From UMGS1279 sp045540715 (GTDB lineage Bacteria > Bacillota > Clostridia > Oscillospirales > Acutalibacteraceae): a stretch of DNA of 64,000 bases. The position numbers and the translations under genes were made by a program. Shown here piece by piece: positions 34,141-43,128 of the stretch. Under the pieces are notes generated by a model. It made no database searches. It worked only from the letters and a program-made list of their open reading frames with translations, and had not been told where the DNA came from. Position 1 is the first letter of the stretch; every line of letters starts with the position of its first letter. The DNA lies in NCBI GenBank assembly GCA_045540715.1, contig JAZQHT010000014.1, positions 62,001-126,000 on the forward strand, given 5' to 3'.

Positions 34141-34174
34141 AAAAAGAACGAAGAAAAAGCTTCGTTCTTTTTTA
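34141..34174 (+). terminator. terminator of the tRNA-Met/Glu unit
   Basis: AAAGAACGAAG / CTTCGTTCTTT followed by TTT. Confidence 0.85.
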
Positions 34175-34209
34175 CTTTTTACCTATTGTTTTTTTAATAT
34201 TAAATAAAA

Positions 34210-34242
34210 CAAAAAGTCGAGCAACAAAGCGCTCGACTTTTT
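34210..34242 (-). terminator. terminator of the HAD phosphatase gene
   Basis: AAAAAGTCGAGC / GCTCGACTTTTT, directly after the stop on the minus strand. Confidence 0.85.
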
Positions 34243-35061
34243 TTATTTAATAAAATTTTCTAAAATGTATTTTGCAGAGTGCTCTTTATAATTGCATATA
34301 ACCTTATTAGCTACTTCTTTTAATTCTTCCACCGCATTTTCAACCGCAAGACCAAGCCCCGCCATTTTTACCATTGTGCAATCGTTGGTGCTGTCTCCTA
34401 CCGCTATTGTGGCATTTCTATCTATACCTAATATATCCGCAAGGCACATAAGCGAATTACCCTTGCCGGCTTCTTTTGCCACTATTTCAATGTTATTAGG
34501 ATCTGTTTGTGCAATAATAACGTCATTATCGTTTTCAAAATATTTTTGGCAGTCAATAAGATCTTTTTTATTTTTAAAAAAAGGTACAAGCATTGAAATT
34601 CCATCTAACGAATAAACAAATTCTTTAAAGTTCTCTTTTGCCACTTCTTTTGCTAAAGAAAATTCCACCCAATGCTTATTCATATTATAGCTTTTATAAA
34701 TTTCGGCATCGTGCTTTTGCTTATCGCAATAAGAATAAATATCGTGATGAACAAATATACAAATATCGTAAGAAAAAAGTTTATCTAAAACTTGCTTTGT
34801 TTTTTCTTTTTTCATTAAAAACTCAAACATTTCGTTATTTTGTTTGTCGTAAATTTGAGCACCATCTGAAACAATATAATATCTAAAAAGCTCGGTTTCT
34901 TTTAGGTGTTTTGGCAGTTCGTCAAAGGCGCGGCCTGTTGCCGGCACAAAATAAACACCTTTATTAATTATTTCTTTTATAGCATTTTGGTTTTCTTCGC
35001 TTATGGCATCATGACGTAAAAGAGTGCCGTCAAGGTCAGAAGCAATAATTTTATAATCCAT
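34243..35061 (-). CDS. Cof-type HAD-IIB phosphatase
   Basis: A 272-residue HAD hydrolase with a type IIB cap. Motif I is IIASDLDGTLL (nucleophile Asp), motif II lies in YFVPATGRAFDEL, and motif IV is IAVGDSTNDCTMVKMAGLGLAVENA. These enzymes dephosphorylate sugar phosphates, FMN or PLP with low specificity. The start is the ATG at 35061 with AAAGG eight bases upstream; the GTG-started extension to 35091 overlaps the hairpin after serS and lacks a site. Confidence 0.85.
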   Translation of the reverse strand: MDYKIIASDLDGTLLRHDAISEENQNAIKEIINKGVYFVPATGRAFDELPKHLKETELFRYYIVSDGAQIYDKQNNEMFEFLMKKEKTKQVLDKLFSYDICIFVHHDIYSYCDKQKHDAEIYKSYNMNKHWVEFSLAKEVAKENFKEFVYSLDGISMLVPFFKNKKDLIDCQKYFENDNDVIIAQTDPNNIEIVAKEAGKGNSLMCLADILGIDRNATIAVGDSTNDCTMVKMAGLGLAVENAVEELKEVANKVICNYKEHSAKYILENFIK

Positions 35062-35082
35062 ATTTTTTACCTTTGCATATTT

Positions 35083-35108
35083 AACCCCCACTAAAAATAG
35101 TGGGGGAT
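35083..35108 (-). terminator. hairpin between serS and the HAD gene
   Basis: CCCCCACTA / TAGTGGGGG, a 9-bp stem followed on the minus strand by only a weak T-run (TTAAAT); probably a partial terminator, so some read-through into the HAD gene is possible. Confidence 0.5.
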
Positions 35109-35114
35109 TTTTAA

Positions 35115-36401
35115 TTATTTTGTTGGGATTAACTTTTCTTTACCGCCCATATATGGTTGTAAAGCTTTTGGAATTAATACACTACCGTCAGCTTGTAGGT
35201 TATTTTCTAAAAATGCAATTAACATTCTAGGAGGAGCAACAACGGTGTTATTGAGTGTGTGTGCCAAATATTTACCATTTTCGCCTGCAACACGAATTTT
35301 TAATCTTCTTGCTTGGGCATCGCCTAAGTTAGAGCAAGAGCCAACTTCAAAATATTTTTGTTGGCGGGGGCTCCAAGCTTCAACGTCAACAGATTTAACC
35401 TTTAAATCTGCAAGGTCGCCAGAGCAGCACTCTAAGGTTCTTACAGGTATATCTAAAGAACGGAATAAATCAACTGTATTTTGCCATAGCTTATCAAACC
35501 ACATTGGGCTGTCTTCGGGTTTACAAACAACAATCATTTCTTGTTTTTCAAACTGGTGAATTCTATAAACGCCGCGTTCTTCAAGTCCGTGTGCGCCCTT
35601 TTCTTTTCTAAAGCAGGGTGAATAGCTTGTAAGTGTTTGAGGCAAAGTATCTTCGGGTACGATTGTATCAATAAATTTACCAATCATACTGTGTTCGCTA
35701 GTACCGATAAGATAAAGGTCTTCCCCCTCAATTTTATACATCATAGCTTCCATTTCTGCAAAAGACATAACGCCTGTTACAACGTCGCTTCTAATCATAA
35801 ATGGAGGAATACAATAAGTAAAGCCACGGTCAATCATAAAATCTCTGGCATAAGAAATAACTGCAGAGTGTAATCTTGCGATATCGCCCATTAAGTAATA
35901 AAAGCCGTTACCAGCAACCCTTCTTGCGCTATCAAGGTCAATTCCGTTAAAGCGTTCCATAATATCTGTGTGATATGGCACCTCAAAATCGGGTGTAAAA
36001 GCTTCGCCGTAACGTTTTACTTCAACGTTTTCGCTGTCGTCCTTACCAATTGGAACAGATGGGTCAATAATGTTAGGAATAACCATCATAATTTTTTTGA
36101 TTTTTTCGTTTAATTCTGCTTCTTTTGCTTCAAGTTCAGCTAATCTTGCTGCATTTTCTGCAACTTCTTTTTTCTTTAGTTCTGCTTCTTCACGAAGGCC
36201 TTTTGCCATAAGGCCGCCAATTTCTTTAGAAATGCGGTTACGAGAACCACGAAGACCATCGGCTTCACCTTTCACGGCTCTGTTTTCTTCGTCAAGAGCA
36301 ATTACTTCGTCAACTAAAGGTAACTTGCTGTCTTGAAATTTATTTTTAATGTTTTGTTTAACGATTTCAGGATTTTCTCTTAAAAATTTAATGTCTAACA
36401 T
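35115..36401 (-). CDS. serS: seryl-tRNA synthetase
   Basis: Class II synthetase of 428 residues: an N-terminal coiled-coil arm (about residues 30-100, charged Glu/Lys/Arg), motif 2 CFRKEKGAHGLEERGVYRIHQFEK, motif 3 LNNTVVAPPRMLIAFLENN, and the ending PKALQPYMGG. It charges tRNA-Ser. It follows parB by nine bases and ends a galE-parA-parB-serS series; no T-box leader is present for it. Confidence 0.97.
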   Translation of the reverse strand: MLDIKFLRENPEIVKQNIKNKFQDSKLPLVDEVIALDEENRAVKGEADGLRGSRNRISKEIGGLMAKGLREEAELKKKEVAENAARLAELEAKEAELNEKIKKIMMVIPNIIDPSVPIGKDDSENVEVKRYGEAFTPDFEVPYHTDIMERFNGIDLDSARRVAGNGFYYLMGDIARLHSAVISYARDFMIDRGFTYCIPPFMIRSDVVTGVMSFAEMEAMMYKIEGEDLYLIGTSEHSMIGKFIDTIVPEDTLPQTLTSYSPCFRKEKGAHGLEERGVYRIHQFEKQEMIVVCKPEDSPMWFDKLWQNTVDLFRSLDIPVRTLECCSGDLADLKVKSVDVEAWSPRQQKYFEVGSCSNLGDAQARRLKIRVAGENGKYLAHTLNNTVVAPPRMLIAFLENNLQADGSVLIPKALQPYMGGKEKLIPTK

Positions 36402-36410
36402 TTATATAAC

Positions 36411-37250
36411 CTACCATTCTCTATCTGTTAAGCGCTTTGCAATATCGCTTAATTCTTCTTTGTTGTAAAACTCAATTGTAATTGTGCCCTTGCCGTTTTT
36501 CTTTGAGTTTATTTTAACCGAGCGGCGCATTGCATTTTTTAATGCAATTGCCGTTTCGTCGTAAAAGCGGTCTTTAACTTCGGGCATATCAATTTGTTTT
36601 GTGGGGGCAGCTTTAAAGTTTTCTATTTCTCTAACGCTAGCACCATTAATTGCCGCCTTTAAAGCATCTTCGCGAAGACGTAAATCTTCAATAGATAAAA
36701 GAGCTTTAGCATGTCCTAAAGAGATTTTACCTTCTTTTAAGGCTCTGCGTGAGGCACCGTCTAAAGAAAGCACTCTAAGTGAATTTGCCACGTAACTACG
36801 GCTTTTATTGACCTTTTTTGCAACCTGCTCTTGTGTAAGGCCCAATTCTTTAATTAAGTTACTATAACCTTCTGCCTCTTCAATTGGGTTTAGGTCTTCA
36901 CGCTGCAAGTTTTCAATTAAGGCAATTTCCATTACCTCGTCATCACGAAACTCACGAATTACTGCTTTAATTGTTGAAAGACCTGCTTTTCTTGAAGCAC
37001 GCCAACGACGTTCACCTGCAATTATTTGATAACGTCCGTTTGTAAGTGGACGCACCAAAATTGGTTGCAAAAGTCCGTGTTCTTTTATAGAAGCTGCAAG
37101 TTCTTCTAAAGCTTCTTCAGAAAAATCTTTACGAGGTTGATTTTTGTTTGGCTCAACCTCCATAATTCTAAGTTCAACGCTACCGGTTGATTCGGTATTA
37201 TCCATAAAAAGCGAATCCAAGCCGCGTCCAAGTCCGCCTATTTTAGCCAT
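36411..37250 (-). CDS. parB: chromosome-partitioning protein ParB/Spo0J
   Basis: A 279-residue CTP-dependent DNA clamp. MAKIGGLGRGLDSLF is the ParA-stimulating N-terminus, IKEHGLLQPILVRP and IIAGERRWRAS (CTP-binding GERRxRA) follow, then the HTH (LTQEQVAKKVNKSRSYVANSLRVL) and a dimerisation tail. It loads at parS sites; I found no clear TGTTTCACGTGAAACA match in the window. Start has AAGGAG; it follows parA by 14 bases. Confidence 0.96.
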   Translation of the reverse strand: MAKIGGLGRGLDSLFMDNTESTGSVELRIMEVEPNKNQPRKDFSEEALEELAASIKEHGLLQPILVRPLTNGRYQIIAGERRWRASRKAGLSTIKAVIREFRDDEVMEIALIENLQREDLNPIEEAEGYSNLIKELGLTQEQVAKKVNKSRSYVANSLRVLSLDGASRRALKEGKISLGHAKALLSIEDLRLREDALKAAINGASVREIENFKAAPTKQIDMPEVKDRFYDETAIALKNAMRRSVKINSKKNGKGTITIEFYNKEELSDIAKRLTDREW

Positions 37251-37264
37251 CTTTACTTCTCCTT

Positions 37265-38035
37265 TTAAAAGCCTTTTTTGTTTGCTTTTATAAATTCTTT
37301 CGCAAGGTCGTTATAAGCGTTTGCACCTTTAGAGTGCTTATCGTAATACTGAATTGGTTTACCAAAAGAGGGTGCTTCTGAAAGGCGAACCGCTCTTGGA
37401 ATAACTGTGGAATAAAGTTTTTTACCAAAGAACTTTTTAATTTCTGCAACTACCTGACGGGTTAAATTTAATCGGCCGTCGTACATAGTTAAAAGTACGC
37501 CCTCAAGCTCAATTAAAGAGTTATATCTTAATTTTACCTGCCTTACGGAAGCCATTAACTGACTTAGCCCTTCAAGTGCAAAATATTCGCACTGAATTGG
37601 AACTAAAAAGCTATCACTTGCTGTTAATGCGTTAATTGTGATAATGCTTAATGAAGGTGGGCAGTCTATAAAAATAAAGTCGTAATTATCTCTTACTGTT
37701 GAAAGGGCATTTTTAAGGGCATTTTCGCGACTGGAAACAGAAATAAGTTCAATTTCTGCACCTGCTAAATCCATAGTAGTTGGAATTACGTCAACGTTTT
37801 TAAATGCCGTTTTTACTATTGCGTCGTTAGCCGAAATTTCCCCCATTAAAAGTGTATAACTTGTGTTTTTAATGTTTTTAGAAATTCCGTAAGCAGAGGT
37901 GGTGTTACCTTGTGGGTCAAGGTCAATTAGCAGCACCTTTTTTCCGGCAATGCCGACTGCGGCCGCCAGATTAACTGCTGTGGTGGTTTTACCAACCCCA
38001 CCCTTTTGATTTACAATAGAAATTATTTTACCCAT
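37265..38035 (-). CDS. parA: chromosome-partitioning ATPase ParA/Soj
   Basis: A 256-residue deviant Walker ATPase with ISIVNQKGGVGKTTTAVNLAA at the N-terminus, IDLDPQGNTTSAYG and FIFIDCPPSLSIITINAL. Length is that of the chromosomal Soj type. AAGGAAG precedes the start. In this arrangement it sits between galE and parB rather than behind rsmG as often seen. Confidence 0.96.
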   Translation of the reverse strand: MGKIISIVNQKGGVGKTTTAVNLAAAVGIAGKKVLLIDLDPQGNTTSAYGISKNIKNTSYTLLMGEISANDAIVKTAFKNVDVIPTTMDLAGAEIELISVSSRENALKNALSTVRDNYDFIFIDCPPSLSIITINALTASDSFLVPIQCEYFALEGLSQLMASVRQVKLRYNSLIELEGVLLTMYDGRLNLTRQVVAEIKKFFGKKLYSTVIPRAVRLSEAPSFGKPIQYYDKHSKGANAYNDLAKEFIKANKKGF

Positions 38036-38056
38036 TTTTCTTCCTTAAATTGTTTT

Positions 38057-39064
38057 TTAATTATAACCCATTGGGTTATTTTCTTGCCAACGCCATGTGT
38101 CAATACACATTCTTTCAACGTCGTACTCTGCAGTCCAACCTAAAACTTCTTTTGCTTTATCGGGTAAAGCATATACAGTTGCAAGGTCGCCTGGGCGACG
38201 TGCTACGATTTTAAATGGAACTTCTTTGCCACTTGCTTTTTCAAAAGCATTTTTAAGTTCTAATACGCTTGTTCCCTTACCTGTACCTAGGTTAAATGCT
38301 TCGCAACCGGTTGCTTTTAATACGTATTCAACCGCTTTAACGTGGCCGCGTGCTAGGTCCACTACGTGTATGTAATCTCTAACGCCGGTGCCGTCGGGTG
38401 TATTATAATCATCACCAAAAACGGAAAGCTCTTTTAGTCTTCCTACTGCCACTTGAGAAATATATGGCATTAGATTATTAGGAATACCGTTGGGATCTTC
38501 GCCAATAAGGCCACTTTCGTGCGCGCCAATGGGGTTAAAGTAACGAAGCAATGCAATACTCCACTCTTCGCTAACCGCCAAGTCGCGTAAAATTTCTTCA
38601 ATAAATAATTTGGTTTTGCCATAAGGGTTTATAGCTCCTAGTGGCATATCTTCTTTTAGGGGCATTTCTTCTTGTGTGCCATAAACTGTAGCAGAAGAGG
38701 AAAATACTAGCTTTTTGCAGTTGTTTTCTCTCATAACTTCGCAAAGAACAAGTGTTGAAATTAGGTTGTTATCGTAATATTCAAGTGGTTTTGCAACACT
38801 TTCACCAACAGCTTTTAGCCCTGCAAAGTGAATAACCGAATCAATTTTTTCTTGTTTGAAAATATTATCAAGAGCGGCTTTATCTCTTAAATCAATTTCA
38901 TAGAACTTAATTGTTTTGCCTGTAATTGTTTTTAAACGATTTAAAACCTCTTTTTTAGAGTTGCAAAGATTATCTGCAACCACAACTTCGTAACCTGCGT
39001 TAATAAGTTCAATACAAGTATGTGAACCAATAAAGCCCGTTCCGCCTGAAATTAACACTGCCAT
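38057..39064 (-). CDS. galE: UDP-glucose 4-epimerase
   Basis: Extended short-chain dehydrogenase of 335 residues: GGTGFIGSHTCIELI for NAD, catalytic Ser in VFSSSATVYG, YGKTKLFIE (YxxxK), RYFNPIGAHESG, RDYIHVVDLARGHV. It interconverts UDP-glucose and UDP-galactose. GGGAG precedes the ATG. It heads the galE-parA-parB-serS run, each gap being 9 to 21 bases. Confidence 0.95.
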   Translation of the reverse strand: MAVLISGGTGFIGSHTCIELINAGYEVVVADNLCNSKKEVLNRLKTITGKTIKFYEIDLRDKAALDNIFKQEKIDSVIHFAGLKAVGESVAKPLEYYDNNLISTLVLCEVMRENNCKKLVFSSSATVYGTQEEMPLKEDMPLGAINPYGKTKLFIEEILRDLAVSEEWSIALLRYFNPIGAHESGLIGEDPNGIPNNLMPYISQVAVGRLKELSVFGDDYNTPDGTGVRDYIHVVDLARGHVKAVEYVLKATGCEAFNLGTGKGTSVLELKNAFEKASGKEVPFKIVARRPGDLATVYALPDKAKEVLGWTAEYDVERMCIDTWRWQENNPMGYN

Positions 39065-39112
39065 AAAAAACGCTCCCTTTATATTAAATAAATTAAATAT
39101 ATAGATATAATA

Positions 39113-39141
39113 ATTGTACTTTTATATTTTAGTTTTGTCAA
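39113..39141 (-). promoter_or_regulatory. promoter of the galE-parA-parB-serS unit
   Basis: On the minus strand TTGACA (39136-39141), 17 bases, TACAAT (39113-39118). Confidence 0.7.
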
Positions 39142-39212
39142 CTGTTCGCGCAAAATAAAAAATAAATGTTTTTGAATTTTTTGTTAATTTTTATTTTTAA
39201 ATCAAAAAATGG

Positions 39213-39241
39213 TTGTTTTTTTAATATCTTTTAGTTATAAT
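39213..39241 (+). promoter_or_regulatory. promoter of the LacI-like sensor gene, with nearby inverted repeat
   Basis: TTGTTT (39213-39218), 17 bases, TATAAT (39236-39241). Just downstream an imperfect inverted repeat TGGTCA-N7-TGGCCA (39250-39268) could be an operator; a second TATAAT starts at 39269. Confidence 0.55.
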
Positions 39242-39303
39242 AACAGTACTGGTCAAAAAAATTGGCCATATAATAGAAAAAATTTAAACCTTTTGGTGAA
39301 ATT

Positions 39304-40407
39304 ATGAAACTACATATAATTTCTGAACAGGTTGGTTTAGAGGGTTATTGGATTACTGATATTTTAGACGGTATTGCAAAAGAATCGCTAAAGAAAAACA
39401 TTGCAATTGTTGATTATAACGGCGGTTCTATCGACCTTTCTCCGGAAGCTCCAAGACCAATTGTACTGGCCATTGGCTATTCAATGCATTGGATGGAAAA
39501 AACCTGTGAAGAACTAAAACAAAACAACATATTACCCATTTTGGTAAATGCTGATAACGGACTTATTGCTGATATGTTAGGCCCCATTGGTACAGTAAGT
39601 TTTGGTATTCGTCGTGCGGTTTATGAAGTGCTTTCTTATTTAATTTCCATAAAACGCAGTAAAATTGCCCTATTCGGTGCACATTTAGAGGTTTATTCTG
39701 ACGATGTTAAAAGCGAAGAATTTTTACGACTTGTCAACTTTTGGGATTTAAATTTAAGCAACAGAGACGTTTTTAGAAGCGATAGCATTGCAAGTTGTTT
39801 TGAAAAGATTAAACCTTTTTTAGAAAACTATAATGCAATTTTCTGTACTTCTGATGCGGCCGCCGCTTATTTAATTGAAAAGTGCCAGGCATTAGGGCTA
39901 AGAGTGCCGCAAGATATTGCAATTATTGGCTTTGGTAATGCTCGTTTTACCGAAAAGTTTAGCCCAGCAATTACCACTGTTGAAAACAACTATGTTGAAC
40001 TTGGCCGCCAAGCAGTTAAGCTTCATCAACTTTTACAAAAGAACACTGATATTAACGCGGCTTCCATTTCGGTTGACTGCCCAATCATATTAAGAAATTC
40101 AACACCCGGCATTACTCCTTCTCACAACCCAATCCCTACTAAAAACGAGGGCAAAGTTCCTTCTTACGATGCCGACCCGGATTTTATGAAGGCGCTTATG
40201 GCCGAAGAACTACTAAAAAATTGGGATGATATTGATAAGGCAATTGCATTTGGCCTTGTTAATAATAAAACTGTTGTTTCTATTGCTGAAGGGCTTTATA
40301 TTTCGGTTTCGGCGGTTAAATACAGAATTAAAAAGATGCTTGTTTCTACCGACCTTAAAACAAAAGCCGAGCTTATAAAACTTATTAAAAAATATAACTT
40401 AATATAA
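39304..40407 (+). CDS. LacI/RbsB-like sensor with C-terminal LuxR-type HTH
   Basis: A 367-residue cytosolic protein. Residues 1-270 follow the periplasmic-binding-protein fold used by LacI-family regulators: GTVSFGIRRAVYEVLSYLISIKRSKIALFG, NAIFCTSDAAAAYLIEKCQALGLRVPQDIAIIGFGNARF and SPAITTVENNYVELGRQAVKLH. It lacks the usual N-terminal HTH. Instead, residues 318-365 (VSIAEGLYISVSAVKYRIKKML...) resemble a LuxR/GerE-type HTH. This inverted arrangement is unusual among sugar-responsive regulators. A weak GGTGA precedes the ATG; a TTG-like alternative cannot be excluded. A strong terminator follows. Confidence 0.7.
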   Translation: MKLHIISEQVGLEGYWITDILDGIAKESLKKNIAIVDYNGGSIDLSPEAPRPIVLAIGYSMHWMEKTCEELKQNNILPILVNADNGLIADMLGPIGTVSFGIRRAVYEVLSYLISIKRSKIALFGAHLEVYSDDVKSEEFLRLVNFWDLNLSNRDVFRSDSIASCFEKIKPFLENYNAIFCTSDAAAAYLIEKCQALGLRVPQDIAIIGFGNARFTEKFSPAITTVENNYVELGRQAVKLHQLLQKNTDINAASISVDCPIILRNSTPGITPSHNPIPTKNEGKVPSYDADPDFMKALMAEELLKNWDDIDKAIAFGLVNNKTVVSIAEGLYISVSAVKYRIKKMLVSTDLKTKAELIKLIKKYNLI

Positions 40408-40408
40408 C

Positions 40409-40441
40409 AAAAAGGAAGAAGTGAAAACTTCTTCCTTTTTT
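40409..40441. terminator. bidirectional hairpin terminator
   Basis: AAAAAGGAAGAAGT / ACTTCTTCCTTTTT between convergent genes. Confidence 0.9.
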
Positions 40442-41000
40442 ATTTTTCGTTTAATTTATCTTCATTAAATTTAACAACGTTTTCGCAAATAAAACGACCA
40501 ATTGATGACGATGCCGCCGAACGCATTGTAAGACTTAAATATGCATTATAAAGTTGCTCAGTTGGTAGATCTATAAATTCTTCAGACTCTTTAGAAACTT
40601 TTAAAAGCACACCTTCAAAATTATCGCAAAAATTATTGTAAAGGTCGGGCAACTCGTTCGATATCAATCCAATATTTATCATATCAGAAATTAATTTAAT
40701 TGATAAGGTTTGTTTTAAAATGCAAATTACTATTAAATATGCTAAATGTTCTTTTGAATATTTTTTGGCCTTGGGAGCTGGAATTATTTTTAATTTAACG
40801 TAGTTATTAATAATTGATGGGGTTATCAACTTACCGTCGCTTAATGGAACAAAAAGCGAAAGGTATTTTTCCATGACGTTTATTACCTGGTCCATATAAA
40901 GTTCAAAATCGGGTAATTCGTTATATCTTGGCAATTTAAACTCTGCCGTACTTTCTAAAACGGTTTTAAACTGACTGTGTATAGTTTTACTGGCACTCAT
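40440..41000 (-). CDS. DUF1836 protein
   Basis: A 186-residue protein matching DUF1836 (LITPSIINNYVKLKIIPAPKAKKYSKEHLAYLIVICILKQTLSI): this region looks like a MerR-type winged helix, so a DNA-binding role is likely but untested. Commonly found in Clostridia and Bacilli. It lies directly downstream of gerAB with a 56-base gap that has no terminator. Confidence 0.8.
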   Translation of the reverse strand: MSASKTIHSQFKTVLESTAEFKLPRYNELPDFELYMDQVINVMEKYLSLFVPLSDGKLITPSIINNYVKLKIIPAPKAKKYSKEHLAYLIVICILKQTLSIKLISDMINIGLISNELPDLYNNFCDNFEGVLLKVSKESEEFIDLPTEQLYNAYLSLTMRSAASSSIGRFICENVVKFNEDKLNEK

Positions 41001-41056
41001 ATCTTAACACCTCGTTATTAAAACTATAACAAAAAATATGATTCTAGTCAAGTTTA

Positions 41057-42079
41057 TTAATTACGCTTTTTGCTAACAAACCCCAATGTTAATATAAACA
41101 AAATTTCAAATAATAGCAAAAAGCCGCTAAAAAACACAGAATATAAAAAATCTGTAAGTCCGTATATAAAAGAAAGCAAAACCAATAACGTGCAAACGAT
41201 AAGCACCAATAATTTGCCACTTTTATTAAACAGTTTTTCAAAGGTGTTTTTAATAACGTATAAGGGGGTTGCAGTTTTTATAAGAGAGCAAATAAAATAA
41301 TTTAAATATGAAAAGCCTTCTAGTCTTGAAAAAATTTTGCCCGAATTTATAACGCTCATAGCGCTCATATACGGTAATTCCAAACGGCTTGATAAATCAG
41401 GCCCAAAAATTAGCAAAACGTTTAACATACAAACCATTAAAACAAAAAGTCCAAGAAAAAGTGCCACAAGCCATATTGCAAAGGTTTTTCTTAGTTTGTT
41501 TTTTCTTATTACCAAAACCAAAGGTAATGCCGATAAAAAGCTTTGCGACAAAATAATAAGAGTGCTTTTTATTGTATCTGCCATTTTAAATTCTAATGGT
41601 AAAGACAGTTTAAAATCCAGTTGCGGTAACGAAATTATAAATAATATTGTTACGCTTAAAAAAACGTATATAAAGGCAAGTAAAGATATTTTAAAAAGCA
41701 CCGAATCTTTTTGAATTGCTAAATAAAAACTAAGGGCAATAAAGATAATCGATATTACCACCCTTAGAGTATAGGGCATTCTAAAAATATTTACGTAACT
41801 AATATAATCTGAAGAAGAAACTAAAGAAATTAAAAAACAGGTTATGGTAATTATTATAAAGCAAAGGGGTTTAAACTTTATATTTTCTAAGCCGGCCGCC
41901 TTTTTATTTAAAAGAGCAAATGCAAGATATATTATTACGCTTATTGCCGCTGCTATTAATACACCTAAAATGCCACTTTTAATATCGCTTTGTTTAGGAA
42001 AATAAATTAGGGTGTTGCCTATTATGAAAATGGCAATTAAAAAGCTTCCTTGCAAAGCATAATGTTTTTTTACATCCAT
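41057..42079 (-). CDS. gerAB: spore germination protein GerAB-like (amino acid permease fold)
   Basis: A 340-residue protein with about ten helices of the GerAB/ArcD amino acid transporter family (LQGSFLIAIFIIGNTLIYFP start, RLELPYMSAMSVINSGKIFSRLEGFSYLNY late). GerAB binds the germinant. Its ATG overlaps the gerAC stop (TAATG). Third gene of the operon. Confidence 0.85.
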   Translation of the reverse strand: MDVKKHYALQGSFLIAIFIIGNTLIYFPKQSDIKSGILGVLIAAAISVIIYLAFALLNKKAAGLENIKFKPLCFIIITITCFLISLVSSSDYISYVNIFRMPYTLRVVISIIFIALSFYLAIQKDSVLFKISLLAFIYVFLSVTILFIISLPQLDFKLSLPLEFKMADTIKSTLIILSQSFLSALPLVLVIRKNKLRKTFAIWLVALFLGLFVLMVCMLNVLLIFGPDLSSRLELPYMSAMSVINSGKIFSRLEGFSYLNYFICSLIKTATPLYVIKNTFEKLFNKSGKLLVLIVCTLLVLLSFIYGLTDFLYSVFFSGFLLLFEILFILTLGFVSKKRN

Positions 42080-43128
42080 TAGTTTTCTTCCTTTATTTTT
42101 AGGCCAAAGGTAATTTCGCTGTTAATATAAATTTCTTCAAAATTATCTTTAACCATATTATAAATTTTGGTGTCTTGCTTTTTTAAATATTCCTTAACAA
42201 AAAACAAATCAAGACCCGATTGTTTTGATATATTAATTAGTTCTTTTGCCATATATTCAAGACTTTTTTTATAATCATTGGCTTTTATATAATTATTTCT
42301 GTTTTTTAAGGTTTGCTCTAAATTTAAAGCGATTTTCAATTTGCCGTTTTTATATTCGGTTTTTATTTTGGTGTTGCTTTTTTTAATTTCTAAAAGCTGT
42401 GTTTGACCATTAATTTTAAAATTTAATTGTCCGTTTTTAAAGCTATTTGATAATACCTCAAACATAGCCGCCTTTTCGTTTAAAAGGGTTATTTTTTCTT
42501 GATCGTCTAAATATAGTTTTAACCCCTTTAAAGAATAAACCTTTTCTTCTTTTTCCCCTTCTACTTCAAAAAAGGGTAAAGCATACAAAACAGGGATTGT
42601 GTCCCTTCGGCCTCCAACGTTTATGAAGCTGTTGTTATACCCTATGCTTAAATTCTTTTGACGAGAATTTAAAGACGACATAATTTCGTATCCTAAAACG
42701 TCTTCATTTTTAGGCTTTACAGATAATAATTCCTTTGCATCTTTTGTGGAAATTATTTTTAAAATCAAGGTAAATTCGTTATTTAAAAAACAAAACTCAA
42801 ATACGCTTCTAATATCTTCTTTATTTAAATTTTCGCCAAACGCAATTACTGCACAATGCGAATAAAACAAATTTTTAGAAACGCTGCCCGAGATTTGTGC
42901 TACGGCATCTTCAAAGTCTTGACCGCTTTTGGTTATTATTTGATTTTCTGCAGTTTTTTCTTCTGTTTTGGGCTTGACAATTTCCATAGTAACAACCACT
43001 TTACCGTCTTTGTAATCAACGCCAATTGCCGAAACAATAGCGATTGATTCGATTTCCATATAATCGGTTTTGCCGCAAGAACAAAAGCAAAATATTATTG
43101 CTATAATAAATGCTAAAATCTTTTTCAT
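42079..43128 (-). CDS. gerAC: spore germination lipoprotein GerAC-like
   Basis: A 349-residue Ger(x)C-family lipoprotein. Signal peptide with lipobox around CFCSC, then DYMEIESIAIVSAIGVDYKDGKVVVTMEIVKP and RDIRSVFEFCFLNN-type family blocks. The GerAC protein sits on the outer face of the spore inner membrane. Its start overlaps the gerAA stop (ATGA). Confidence 0.87.
   Translation of the reverse strand: MKKILAFIIAIIFCFCSCGKTDYMEIESIAIVSAIGVDYKDGKVVVTMEIVKPKTEEKTAENQIITKSGQDFEDAVAQISGSVSKNLFYSHCAVIAFGENLNKEDIRSVFEFCFLNNEFTLILKIISTKDAKELLSVKPKNEDVLGYEIMSSLNSRQKNLSIGYNNSFINVGGRRDTIPVLYALPFFEVEGEKEEKVYSLKGLKLYLDDQEKITLLNEKAAMFEVLSNSFKNGQLNFKINGQTQLLEIKKSNTKIKTEYKNGKLKIALNLEQTLKNRNNYIKANDYKKSLEYMAKELINISKQSGLDLFFVKEYLKKQDTKIYNMVKDNFEEIYINSEITFGLKIKEEN

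Noticed and set aside
35083..35108. Hairpin before the HAD phosphatase gene as a riboswitch
   Set aside because: It is a simple 9-bp stem directly after serS with no further conserved structure; a weak terminator explains it.
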